Below are positions 1 to 11,466 of a stretch of 64,000 nucleotides of DNA, one piece after another (positions within the stretch are counted from its first letter, which is position 1; each line of letters begins with the position of its first letter). The stretch lies in contig LVLI01000341.1 in the NCBI GenBank assembly GCA_001687465.1, positions 62,001 through 126,000 of the forward strand, written 5' to 3'. The translations under genes and the position numbers were made by a program. The notes beneath the pieces were generated by a model that made no database searches, was not told the origin of the DNA, and saw only the letters and a list, made by a program, of their open reading frames with translations. Origin of the DNA: Halocafeteria seosinensis. Lineage: Eukaryota > Sar > Bigyra > Bicosoecida.

Positions 1-1417
1 GAATGAAGTTTTAACGAAAGAGAATTGTATTACAAACAAGACTGCTGCACTAACTTCTACCTGCACTAACTTCTAGCCGAAGGGCGGGAAGAAGTTTAAG
101 AAGTTCCTTCAAGAAGTAATGAGAGAAATCGGAACTTCTGACGCAAACGCTGAAATAGATAAAACAAACCAAAACAAGGTAACCAGCGTCAAAAGTTCGG
201 AAAAGAAGTAACATTCTTCGTCCGTGTTGCTGCTGTGGCAAATGTTAAACAACTGCTGCTTGTGTTCAGTGTGTGTTTATGGGTGAGTCGAGCAAGCTGT
301 TCAGCACATTTACTGTGTACTATCAGCACACAGAGACTACAATGCATACTCGACGTAGCACAATCATTTCAAACTCGGTCCTGTGCAGCAAGAGAGCGGT
401 TTGAGACAGAAACCAAGTTCCTGACCCTCCCTAAAGATAGGGGGTGAGCAGAGTCTCTACTCAGAGTCAACTGCCGCCGAGTGCCATCTGAGTCAGATGA
501 TCTGACAATGTCAATCGGACATACGGCGTGGCGTAGTGTAGCATTTGCCGAAATCCCCCGGATGCCTTTCTATTTCTTCCCATCTTCTTAGCGAAAAAGT
601 TTAATCGTCTATCTCATGCAAACAACCTTTGTCTTTGTTTGCGAGCTCATGCAGCAATTTCCGTCATTGGAATAACGGTGATTTGAAGCGAGAGACCTGG
701 TAAAGGTCTTGGAACACACATTCAACAGGGTATCCTCCGGCGAGGAATTCAAGGTTGGAGTGAGATAGATAGGTTGCGATTCATTCACGTAAGAGCGACA
801 TCAGTTATCCAATTATATGATATAAATGCACATATGTTCAAGCAGCCGAATGAATCTGTATCCCCGACAACCAAACGCAGGTTGTGTCCAGCCACCAACA
901 CCAGACTCTTGTGGTATACAGCAGACAGATGGTTGGGGAACAGAAAACCAGCCAGTATCGTGCTACTACCACTGGTATTGTTATGTTATGTATTTCTTTC
1001 AATGCAACTCTTTGATGGTCGTTTTCCTTCCTAAAACTGTGGCACATGGCTTCTTTGTAAATTTTCGACCTGAGGCGACGGAAAGATTGCTCGATGGGTG
1101 ATCTATGGGCCCTAATGTATGGAATCTGATGGATATGCAAGACTTTTAACCCCGGATTGTCCTATACTGACTTCTTTTATCAATGCCTTTTTCATACACC
1201 AAGTGACGGCATTCCTGGGCAGTGCATAGAGGGAAAATAGAGGCCTGGCAACTACCTCACAGGCACTCTGTAGGCATCAGTCCATTTTCTTCGGCTTTCT
1301 ACAGCCATTCATAAAGATTCAGTGACATCCTCGAGTTGGAAAGAAAGAGGAGAGTGTTATATCCTCTGATTCTGAAGGTTTTTGTCTGCATGCGTGGACG
1401 GGATTGTGTGGAAAAAC
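1..1417. other. Gene-free left end, upstream of strumpellin
   Basis: No reading frame here looks like a conserved protein. All frames are under about 100 codons and most open only from non-ATG codons. A 15-bp direct repeat, CTGCACTAACTTCTA, occurs at 45-59 and 61-75. The last few hundred bases presumably hold the strumpellin promoter and 5' leader, but I recognise no specific element. Confidence 0.5.
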
Positions 1418-4400
1418 ATGGCATCGAGTTCACGACCCTCCGCACACCAGAGCCTTTTGGATGAGGGGAACATCTGTGGCCAGACTTTGATACGTTTGGT
1501 CAGTCGTGGCAATGCGATTATCGCCGAGCTCAATCGGCTATGTGAGCACATTCCCAGCGCTTTCCTTCCTGGGTCCAGGGAGAGACAGTATGATCGGTAT
1601 AAAGATATCCTGTTTGACGCCCGCTACTTGAACGATCCTGATGCATTCAACCAGACCATTAACGAGAGCACGCAGCTCTCAGATCTGGATGAAGAGTTAC
1701 AGCAATCATGCGAAGGTATTCTCAGCCGGTTTCTTCAGCTCTTTGAAAGCATGTGCAAGTACTACAGAAACTATCTGAAGTTCTTAGAGGATCTGGAGAG
1801 TGGTTTCTATATTCACCTAACTATGGAGAGTGTTATACTAGACGCTGACGGCAAACAATTGATGTGCGAAGCATTATATCTGTTAGGATGCATGCTATTG
1901 CTTTTGGATGACAAAATACCAGGGAGAACAAGAGAATACATGTTGACCACGCACTATCGTTGGCAAGGAGAGGGTGCTGATGTTGACATTGAAGATTTAG
2001 CTAGGCTTTTACGGGATACTGGCTACCAACCTGGAGAGAAACCTCCAAGCAACTACCCTGAGGTGTACTTTGAAAGGTTTCCCGTCCCAAACGAGGTTTC
2101 GCATAGACTGATAGATCGATTGCGATCCGATGACGTGTATCACCAGATTAGGATATACCCGGACCCATCTCATCGAAGCGTTGCTCTTTCCCGCCAGGCG
2201 AGTCTACTTTACGTTATCTTGTATTTTGAACCTCAGGTACTGGACGAAAAGTTTACCATGATGAGAGAGATCACGGATAAGCATTTTGGGGACAACTGGG
2301 TTATTCCCGTTTACATGGGGTATTTGGCAGACCTCTCGATCGAATGGAAGGCACACAAGGCTGCTTTTGATGCACTAAGCGCCACGGCATTAAATAGCAA
2401 AAGTGTAAAAGAATGGACCAAGTCTCACAACGATACTCTGTACAAATGCGCAGGAGAGATCAACTCTTTGTTGGTGGAAGGGGCCATGACGGATGATTAT
2501 GTTATCGACCATATTTCAGGAATCACAAATGTGCTCAGAAGAGCCAACATCTCCCTTCGTTGGTTGCTTCTGCACCAGTAAGTCAAGTTCTGCAAAGCTT
2601 AACTGTTGTTCTTTAGCACATGATGAAAAACTGATAACGCAGGCAAACAGCATCAAAGAAGCTAAACGACATCGTTACGAAAAACTCCTATTTCAATTAT
2701 GCGCGCCTGCTCTCGGTCATCATCCAGCTTTCAGAGCTTGAGTTCCGCACCAAACATCACTTCAAGACGTTGCTGGAAGGGAAAGAAGAAAGGTGGAATA
2801 GTGCACAGGGGAGCATTATTGACATGCTTAGTCGCCTGAGTGAGGAATTTTCCGGTAATGCACCCCTGTCACAAGTGGAAAAAGACGAGTCCTACGAAGT
2901 TTACTTCCAGAAACTGACGAAGGAGGTGGAATCCTTGGACTATAATGATTCGACGATAACAGGAAGGAAGATACAGGAATTGATAAAGGCTTTGCGTGAC
3001 GTGGAACAATTCGATGTGATTGACTCTTCTACAAGTATTAAGGAGCACTTAGGGAAGATTCGCGATCTCCTCGAGTCTCTTGTCCGAACAGTTAACATTC
3101 AGGAATCGCATTTGATCTCGATAGATACTATAAGTGACATGACATATGTTTGGGAGTTCGTTCAGGATTTCATTCCTTACATGCACTCAAAAATCCGAAA
3201 TGAACCAGAGTGTGTAGTCCGTTTACGGACTGTGTTCCTGAAACTCACTAGCGTCCTAGATGCACCTCTGATACGCATCAGCCAAGTCTCCAGTGAACTT
3301 GAGTCTTCTGGTAGGAAGAAGAAAGGTGATTTACGCTCGGTAGCCGAATTATACTCCAGCCAGTTGATTCAGTTTGTGCGAAGAGTGATGTCGGTTCTTC
3401 CAAACATTGTATTTGAGCACTTGCGGCAAATTATCAACATTGAGACCATCAAAATGCGAGACTTGCCATCTAAGTTTGAAGTTCAAGAGTTGAAGGCACT
3501 AGCGCAGGTATGAGACCCCTACCATACTAGGAATTTGCGTGATGTTCTCTTTTACGGTTCCTCATGTGTGCTGCAGACCGATCTAAGGAGAGAAATAGCC
3601 CGGCTCACCTATCAGATAAGTGTATTTACAGAAGGCATATTAGCAATGGAGGAAACTCTGCTTGGGGTGATCCAAGTGAACCCAAAGCAAATATTGCACG
3701 ACGGAATCCGTTCATATGTCGTCGAGCAGCTTGCCAAGACTTTCCACAACATTTTCAATTTTGAACCAAAGCTTTTGCGGAAAAGCGACCTGAAAAACCA
3801 CTTGGAGGAGCGGCTTCAAAGGGCAAACCAACTCCTTTATGGCTTCAAGAAGAGTTTCGAATACGTCCAGGACTATATCGATATCTACGGACTGAAGGTG
3901 TGGCAGGAGGAGTTTTCGAGAGTTATGGGTTTCTTCACTGAGCAAGAATGTAATCGGTTTGTACGGGAGAAGATATTCCCTTCCGAAAGTGTATATCAAT
4001 CGGAAGAGATTCCGATTCCTATCTACATATCTGTAAGGAACAATTCTGTGCACCATTCTCGGTGGGGAACAACGCTAATTTCTTTATTTGCTCTTCGTGC
4101 AGCCTCCAAATCAAGGAACTGTTAATTTTATGGGATCCTTGACCAACGTGATTCTAAGCCTGACTGATTACAACAAGTGCATCTATTCTAAGTCCGCTGG
4201 TGGATGGTTTGATTCCACTGGAAGAGAAGTTGCTGGGACTACGCTGGTTCGGCAGTTAAAAAACGCGCTTGATATTCAGGGATTATGTGGTGTAGACCGA
4301 CTTCTTTCATTTACGATCAGCCATCGCATCAAGAGCACATTGAACCAGCACAAGGTAGACGTAAGTCGAACTCATGGCGTGTGTTTACTTCATTCACTGG

Positions 4401-5356
4401 GTAGAATTACGCTGAGAACAATTGTTTGGTATGCAGCTAAATGAAGGAGCAAGGGCATACCTACAATCCCTGCAAAGTGCAGTAAACGTCCGTGTTGCGC
4501 AGGTCGGGGAACATAATTTCCACGTCAATACGTATGAAAAGTTTGATAAAGCTCTCTACAACTTTCGAGGTATGTGCATGTTCCGTGTGGTAATGGTCCT
4601 GGATGCTAGATAACTCTTTGTGCCGCTATTCCTGCAGCAATGGTACAAACTATTGGCCAGCTGCAGCTTCTTAGGAACCTCATCGGGCAGGAATTGCAGT
4701 ATACTTGTCGGTTGGACTCTAAACTGCTATATACGTCTTTAAAAGCGCTAAATGAAGGGGTCATGACTGATATTAGACGGTATGTTGACTGTCTTGTTGA
4801 TGAATATTGTGGACATAAAGGCTGGTATATGTTACTCTGCAGTCACTATCGCGACCAAGAAAAGTACCCGTATCCTAGGAACAACACATTGATGCCATCA
4901 TTGGCTAAGTATTTGACCACAGCGGGCATGAGCGATCCGATGAAGAAAGTATACACTCAGACGGAACACGAAGAGTACTTTGGGGTATGGTTAGCCCTGG
5001 TTGTAGAATCAGTTCTACCCAAGCTCAAGTGGGATGAGGATTTCAATACACTTGTAAAGATTAAGTCGACGAGCAGCATGGATGGGTATCCTTTGGTAGC
5101 TGGGGCACAAACAATTTTGCGCCAACTTGGAGTCAACGCAACTCGCGATTTCTTGCGAACTCTATCTCATTTTACCCGCACAGCGATATTGGAGGCATTT
5201 CATGGGAAAAAGCCAAACCCGCACTTTACCAGCAAGGCCGTCAATGCCGTTCTATTTACAAGAATGTTTGAAGGAGTGGCGGAGATACCGCGACCAGTTA
5301 TGGAAGAATTTTTCCCAAGCTTTATATACGACTGTCTGGAGAATACGCCTCAGTGA
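1418..5356 (+). CDS. WASHC5: Strumpellin, WASH complex subunit 5
   Basis: Strumpellin is the large helical scaffold of the WASH complex, which activates Arp2/3 on endosomes for retromer-linked sorting. I read six exons: 1418-2577, 2643-3507, 3577-4032, 4103-4360, 4437-4569 and 4638-5356. All introns are GT-AG and 65-76 nt, and the product is 1196 aa (human protein about 1160). Similarity to animal strumpellin runs end to end: the N-terminal 'NICGQTLIRLVSRGNAIIAEL' region, 'GKQLMCEALYLLG', 'LLYVILYFEPQVL', 'LNYDDST'-like 'LDYNDSTITGRK', 'ISVFTEGIL', 'FEYVQDYIDIYGLKVWQEE' and the C-terminal 'SFIYDCLE'. The ATG at 1418 is chosen because the frame upstream has no ATG and homology starts about 15 codons later. 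It converges on the Ntn-hydrolase gene with only 23 bp between the two stop codons. No other WASH subunit lies in the window. Confidence 0.95.
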
Positions 5357-5379
5357 GATTCAGCGGTGTTCATTCTCTC

Positions 5380-7047
5380 TTAAAACCAAGCACGCATATC
5401 CAGCTGCATGTACGAATTACAAGCAGCAGGACGCCAGTTCTTACCAGAAAATCCTTCCCATGCGGCGTACATAACCGATTCTGCGGGACTGAACGCCACT
5501 GACAGGACATTGGAACCTGTGTGCGTGTTTCCGCAGTAGAAAAAGTTGGGGCCTTTCTTCCCCGCAATACTGGTAATATTTACGATTTGCTCAGGACCAA
5601 CAAGTTCTTTTATGTCTCCGTATCTTACGATTGCGTCATGAATAATAAGATAACGCTTCTCCGTATCCGTTCCCATTGCCTGAGACCAGAGATAATCCTT
5701 CATGATGCGTGGGTCATAACCGTGATTGGTCCGCCACACAGCTTCCTTCACGGGAAACCCAGTGTGGACTCCGTCGACCGTTGCCTTTGCCTCTCGGGGA
5801 TCATCATCGCGGAAGTATGCTGTATAACCTCCTTGGGTCTCCATGACAATTGCGCTTTTGTCCCCCGCCGATCCCACCATATGACTGTGGTAATGAAACA
5901 AACGTATTTGCTGCCATGTAAGCACCAGAAACAGGCATCGCCATAATACTTACTTGAAACCAACAGTGTTATTTGTATTCTCCCACAAAGACTTTGCTTC
6001 CGCAATGGTCTCCGCATTTTCCATGATGTACCTCAAACGGAGGAGCCAAGGAAAGCCGAGGAATGTTTCAGGGCTTTCCTCTAGGTTGGCTTCGTGAACG
6101 GTGACTCCTTTGGCACTCATTCCAGTCAATGCACCCAATAATCCCGCAAAACCTACGGTAGTGTGGTTGATTTTTCCCTCTGGATGAAAAACATACACCA
6201 TCTTGTATTTGTTAATACCCGAGTTGGCTAGCCAATCCAAATTCCTCCCAGAGTACAGATTTCCCTTTACGGAGCGAGATCCCCAAATTCCCATCATGCT
6301 GCATTGAACAGGCTCCAACCATCTGATTTCTTCCGTGAGTATGCGGTACATGTTCAGTCCTACCGCATTAGCTTTGGCTCCGATGGGACTCTGGTTTACC
6401 GCAGCCTCCAGTTTCCGTTCTCCATGTTGCTCAACGGAGATATTGAACTCATTAGCAAGGACGTACTTTAGGTCAAGAATTGAGCCTGGAAAATTGGCCA
6501 AGACTTGCACACGGTTCCACAGGGTATCACAATCGATGAAAGTCTTGTTGTCAACACCTTGTCCCCACGGTGTCTGCTGCAGAGCTTGTCGACAGCCTTG
6601 CCGCAGTCCTCGAGTTTCCTCCATGTACTCGGACGGCACTTGTTGCGAGAGATAGTCATTCCACTGCCAGTCCAAAAACAGTTCGACAATGTATTGTACG
6701 ACGGGCTCCAAAGGTCCCGCCTTGCCTAGAACGGACGCTAAGAGAGTTTGGTAGGTGAATTGCATCATATCGACTTGGGTATAGCCCGCATCAAAGCCAT
6801 GTTCGAAGCGAGAGCCATGCATGTCCATCAAGTACGGTAGCTCACCGTACACGGCACCTTCCGCGGTCATGCGGTACAAGTTTCCCTTGTAATAGCCTTG
6901 TCTGTGAATCGTATAGTTATCGGGGGCGACTATATTGTAGCCAACGGTGGTGTGCGAGGAGGGAACCACCACTTTGGCGTGGATCTGTGCTCCTAGCACG
7001 AGGGCCACCAAGGCGACCACAGGGCTCAATCGCTGGACAGACATCAT
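5380..7047 (-). CDS. Secreted Ntn-hydrolase, peptidase C45/AAT-like (Dcd1-like)
   Basis: This is a secreted or lysosomal amidohydrolase-fold protein of 532 aa. Two exons are read on the minus strand: 7047-5954 and 5884-5380, with a GTAAGT donor and a 69-nt intron. An N-terminal signal peptide is clear (residues 1-24, hydrophobic core VVALVALVLGA). A 'MHGSRFEHGFDAGY' segment (about 76-89) is the usual substrate-chamber region of the family. The probable autocatalytic nucleophile is Cys249 in 'VQ|CSMMGIWGS', followed by 'LYSGRNLDW' and 'LTGMSAKGVTVHEAN', a pattern shared by acyl-CoA:6-APA acyltransferase (C45) and Dictyostelium Dcd1-type proteins. Self-cleavage before Cys249 is inferred from the family. 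The substrate is unknown; an N-acyl amide or lipid amide is likely. The in-frame codon at 7071 is TTG, so the ATG pair at 7047/7044 is the start. Confidence 0.82.
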
Positions 7048-7849
7048 ATTGACGTGACCAATAATTCTCAACGTTTAGACTCGATCAAGACTCGAGGATT
7101 TTCCTAGTATATACAGGAGATTCCTCCGGAACAACTTTCCGCGCTTCAATCCGCACAGTGATGCACGCATACACCGATGGTATGTGGGCAGAGGCACAGC
7201 GCCAAACAGTTTACATGTACACATCTAATAATGAGTGGAGTACTGTTTACTTGTTTTTCGTAGTTTTTATTTTCTGCATCCTTAACCATGCATGAACGGA
7301 ATTCCAGGAACTCCATCAGATTCCCAAACGTCTTCCAGTCCAGATTCTGATGAGTGCCCCGATGGTCCCCACTGGGTTCGAGTGAAGAACTATTTAGAAG
7401 GTTCTACTGAGATTTTTGAGTTATAGTGTGTGGTGGATTCCAATCACCCAAGCAAGGAATTCCATGCGGACTGCAACCTTGGGATTCGGAACCGAAGCTG
7501 AAGCACTTAAGAGGTGAATTCAGGCGTCATCCCTCATTCAAAATCATGCTGCAGATACAGATCAGCAAGAATTATTCCACTCTGACCACTTCTAACTCAT
7601 TCCCATCACAACGTGTCACTCGAACTTCCTGGAAGTTCCTGCAGCCGTCCGGGCCTTCCGCCCGGAGACGGGGGGCTTAACTGACACTGTGGATACTCCT
7701 GACCCTTTCAAGACGGGACTTTTGAGCGCATTGTTTGACCTATTCGCAGGCTACTATACGCACCATTTTTTCAGCAGCAAGTCTTTGTTGATCAAAGTTT
7801 TAGATAGTGTTCCAGATTTTGCTTGTTGGTCTTGTAGGGCAGAGCAATC
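7048..7849. promoter_or_regulatory. Divergent intergenic region between Ntn-hydrolase and desaturase
   Basis: About 800 bp separate two divergently transcribed starts, so both promoters should lie here. No coding signal is visible. At 7648-7666 there is a GC-rich hairpin, TCCGGGC-cttcc-GCCCGGA, and a related sequence recurs at 11251-11292. I cannot identify a TATA box or transcription factor site with confidence. Confidence 0.4.
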
Positions 7850-9172
7850 ATGACGGGCGCAATTTTCCTTGACAAAGAGGAAGAGCAACACAAAAACAAA
7901 GACACCTCTGCTGCTCTCAAGAAGCGCAGAGGCGGCAAAGGCAATCAAGGATCTGGTAAAAAGACTGCTCCCGATCAGGCACAACCTAAATACTATGGAA
8001 CGGAACCCGATGCACCCCCGAATGAGCCCCCTCCTTTCACTTTGGAAGACATCCGGAAGCAAATTCCCGCTCATTGCTTTGAACGACCCCTATGGAAGTC
8101 CATGATGCATCTTATGCAAGATTTAGCTCTTGCAGCTATTCTCTTTTATGCCGCCACTTGGATCAATCACCCGGCAGTCCCTACATGGCTGACGTATGTG
8201 CTCTGGCCCGTGTACTGGTATCTTGAAGGATGTATCCTCACTGGTGTCTGGGTTATTGCCCACGAGTGTGGGCATGGTGGATTTTCGGATAAAAAATGGG
8301 TCAATGACCTGGTTGGACTAATTTGCCATAGCGGGCTCTTAGTGCCGTACCACAGTTGGCGGATCTCCCATGGCAACCATCATAAGAATACGTGCAGCGT
8401 TGAGCACGATGAAGTCTTTGTGGCTCAGACGCGGTCAGAAATGGGAGAGATGATCAATGACACCCCCATTGTGAACCTTTTGTTTATCGTCAATATGCTG
8501 CTCCTCGGATGGTAAGTGGGAGCTCGATTTGCGATAGCGATCTCGTGATACGTAATCAATTGTTCTACTCTATCTGTTGTGCTCTACAGGCCGGGATATT
8601 TGATCACGAACATGTCTGGTCCCGCCAAGTACCAGGGAAAGAAAAGTTCGCATTTTGATCCCGGAGCTGCTTTATTCCGTGCTAACCAGGCGAAAGATGT
8701 TGTCATCTCTGACATGGGGCTTATAGTGGCATTAGCAATCCTCGGATTCTGTGTTCACTCTTACGGCTTCGGCAACGTTGCGTTTTACTATATCATCCCT
8801 TACTTGGTAGTAAACTGCCATTTGGTATTGATAACATTCTTACAGCATACCGACACGTACATCCCTCATTACAACGAGGACAACTTCACTTGGTTGCGCG
8901 GGGCTCTTGCTACAGTCGATCGATCTTACGGATGGTTCCTGGATGCGTGCTTCCATCACATCGCCGACACTCATGTCTGTCATCATTTGTTTCACTACAT
9001 GCCATGGTACCATGCAACTGAAGCAACCGAAGCCATGAAACCTCTTCTGGGAAAATATTACTTGAAGGATGAAACACCGATATACCAAGCCACTTACAGG
9101 AGCTGGTCGAAATGCCGTTTTGTTGAGGATGAAGGCGAAGTATTATTCTATAAGGGTAAAGAGGATTTATAA
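7850..9172 (+). CDS. FAD2: Membrane omega-6 (delta-12) fatty acid desaturase
   Basis: The enzyme introduces a delta-12 double bond into oleate bound to phospholipid in the ER, giving linoleate. Two exons, 7850-8511 and 8590-9172 (78-nt intron, GTAAGT donor), encode 414 aa. The three iron-binding histidine boxes are all present: HECGH at 138-142, HGNHH at 174-178 and HVCHH at 349-353. The family's aromatic 'PYHSWRISH' stretch precedes box 2. Four or more hydrophobic segments lie around the boxes (about 92-106, 112-135, 265-300). The first 60 residues are charged and disordered, with a KKRRGGK patch, and carry no cytochrome b5 domain, so an external electron donor is implied. The boxes and spacing fit the microsomal FAD2/fungal group; delta-12 versus delta-15 regiospecificity cannot be settled by eye. 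Confidence 0.9.
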
Positions 9173-9290
9173 ATTGGTTGAATCTATCTCGGTGGGCATC
9201 AACGAAAAATTGAAATTTTAATAGCAAGGATGTAATAATATACAGGGTGTGTTCCAAACGTCTATTCCGGCAAGGTGCTTACGCTTCCAG

Positions 9291-11115
9291 TCATGTTCTG
9301 TGATCTCCTTCACGTTGCTGGCGCTGTTCTTCTTGTCTGTGCCGTTCCTCTTCTTGCTGTCGCTGCCTTCCCTCTGCTTCGTGCTGTTGTCTTCTCTGTT
9401 CGTTTTCCCGTCGTCTCTTTTCTTCTTGTTCCCGTTGCTGCCTTTCCCGCTCTGCTTCTTGCCTCTTTCGTTCTTGTTCTTCTTCCTGCCTCTTTCGTTC
9501 TTGTTCTTCTTCTTGCCTCTTCCGTTCTTGTTCTTCTTCCTGCCTCTTCCGTTCCTGTTCTTCTTCTTGCCTCTTCCGTTCCTGCTCTGCTTGCCTCTTC
9601 CGTTCCTGCTCTTCTTGTTCTTTTCGTTTACGCTCTTCTTCTTCCTGTCGCCTACGTTCCTCCGCTTCTCGTTCCTGTCTCTTCCGTTCTTCTTCTTCCT
9701 CTCGTTCTTTGCGCTTCCGCTCTTCTTCTTCGCGCCTTCGTTTTTCCTCAGTCCTGATTTTTCGACTTATCTCTTTGTCCTTGGTGTGCAAGGTCTGAGT
9801 TGCCAAAAAGTCTTGAATATGCCTTTCCACAGCTGAGATCTCTCGGTGGAACAGAAACCGAATTGTGAAGAATCCATGTGGTGCACTGTCAAATTTGAAA
9901 TGAGATACGCTTAGACCTTGTTTCCTATACCTTTCTTCATATCTTCCAGCATGGTCGAACAGAACGTCACGCTTGGAAGAAATCAGCTTCAAAGGAGGGA
10001 GCAGCTGAAAATCAGTAGCCCTTAAAGGAGAATGGCCCGGATCTCGCTGTTTCGCTTCATTGTTGCGCACATCCTCAGGAAGGTACGCATTCCAGAACGC
10101 CTGTGCTTCGTCCCGACTCAAGAAGCGTACAGATTCATTCGCATCCCGGAATGAGGGACACTCCTCTTCATGGTCTGGGATGGTGGAGACATAGTCCAAC
10201 ATGGGATAAATAAGCACCACCCCCGCAATGTTGATGTTGCTATCGCGCGCCCAAAGAGACACGCTAGCAGCTAGTTGTCCTCCTGCGCTATCGCCCATGA
10301 GCTGCAATACCGAACACAAGCCCATGTATCTTGTTTTCCCAGGACTCATTCCAAAATACACGGAATGAACTTACGTATACGTATGCTGGATTTCCACGGT
10401 AGCGGCGAGGAGCCTCATTGACAAAGTACTGAAGAGCAGCATGACAATCCTGCAAAGCTGCGGGATACTTGTTTTCAGGAGCCAGCCTATATTGGACTGA
10501 AACGACGATTGCATTGTTAATTGTGGCCATGCGTGCGAGAGCTGGAGAATGAGAATCCTCCAGCACCCAACCACCTCCGTGGAAGAACAAAACGAGTGGA
10601 TATGATCCATCATCAGTTTTATTTTGAAGATTCTCCAGCTTTAAGCCTTCGGAACGCAGCGTGTATCGATCATGCTCCAGCAAATTTCGTTCTGTCTGGT
10701 TCGGATAGAAAATCCTGCATGGTATCGGTGGCTGCTGAGGGTATAGTGGATCAGCCTGGATAACTTCCTCAGGGGAATGATCCAAAGCATTCTGATAGCC
10801 TAGAAATTCCCAGAGAGTATATTGAAGCTGTTTTGTTCGATTGACAGAACTGCATTCATCCACAATAAACTAAGAAACTAGTTAAAGTCGATTCCAGTCT
10901 CTTGTGAGCGAGACGTACTTTTCACGAAGAATGCGTAGTCCTTCGGGGTTAAAGATATCCTGTTTCAGGTCATTGCTGCTCGCCTTTTTCAATCCTACGA
11001 TGACCAGTTCCCTCCAGTCAATATCCTTGAACCCTGGCACAGTGGCTCGAAATAAAGAGAATAAGATCGCGATGGTGGCTGGCGCCAGCCCCAGGTAGAA
11101 GAGGCATTTTCTCAT
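9291..11115 (-). CDS. Alpha/beta hydrolase (HSL/carboxylesterase type) with long charged helix
   Basis: Three minus-strand exons, 11115-10919, 10849-10375 and 10301-9291 (introns 69 and 73 nt), encode 560 aa. The catalytic domain is of the hormone-sensitive lipase/isoprenylcysteine methylesterase type: oxyanion-hole HGGG at 156-159, nucleophile Ser229 in GDSAGG, and likely Asp336 ('SSKRDVLFD') and His366 ('APHGFF'). The N-terminus has a hydrophobic anchor (about 5-24), so ER membrane attachment is plausible. From about residue 400 to the end the protein is almost entirely E, R, K and Q, including a run of 9-residue repeats of the type ERKRQEEEQ. This composition predicts a single alpha-helix or coiled coil rather than a globular domain. 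The substrate is unknown. The antisense strand through this tail is open but is a compositional shadow. Confidence 0.85.
9455..9610 (-). repeat. 27-bp tandem repeats coding for ERKRQEEEQ
   Basis: About five to six imperfect 27-bp units lie in the 3' part of the hydrolase gene. Each encodes a nine-residue charged unit (ERKRQEEEQ and close variants). Copies differ at a few synonymous positions, for example CTCTTTC versus CTCTTCC, so the array is slightly diverged and not an assembly artefact. It remains in frame throughout. Confidence 0.85.
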
Positions 11116-11466
11116 TTCACACGATCAGCTGCTCTGTGTGTGTGTTGGAACTTTCCAGACAGTCAAAAGCCACTTCTCATACCCTCTGCCCGAGCACCTC
11201 GACACACCAATATCCTTCTTTTTACGTAATATACAAGGCCAGAAAGTTGAAATCCGGGCTGAAGGCCCGGATTCTTGGTCGTCCGGGCCTTCTGACGTGG
11301 TAGCGCTTGTTCTTGAAGCCCCCATATGGTTGTATACGGTCCGTAAGAGAAATTGTTCATGCACGAATTTGTTGTCGTTTGAAGGAGCTGGAAGAAGGAG
11401 CGCTGTGTAGCTCCCCCCGAAGAACGTGAAGAAGCAATAAAATAGAACAGAACGTGACGAAATATA
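11116..11466. promoter_or_regulatory. Divergent promoter region, hydrolase and bHLH genes
   Basis: 351 bp separate the two start codons. The region contains a perfect 9-bp hairpin at 11251-11273 (AATCCGGGC-tgaag-GCCCGGATT). It overlaps an 11-bp inverted repeat formed by GAAGGCCCGGA (11261-11271) and TCCGGGCCTTC (11282-11292). The second arm, with its flanking G, is a 12-bp match to 7647-7658 in the previous divergent promoter region. No coding signal is seen. Confidence 0.45.

Noticed and set aside
5380-7047. Phospholipase B-like (PLBD) protein
   Set aside because: First impression from the Ntn-hydrolase look and the signal peptide. The 'LYSGRNLDW' and 'LTGMSAKGVTVHEAN' motifs and the Cys context match C45/AAT-like (Dcd1) proteins better than PLBD.
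9249-9836. Long plus-strand frames opposite the hydrolase tail (195 and 160 codons)
   Set aside because: Composition is Leu/Phe/Ser/Val from the complement of GAG/CGA repeats; they are antisense shadows of the coding charged helix.
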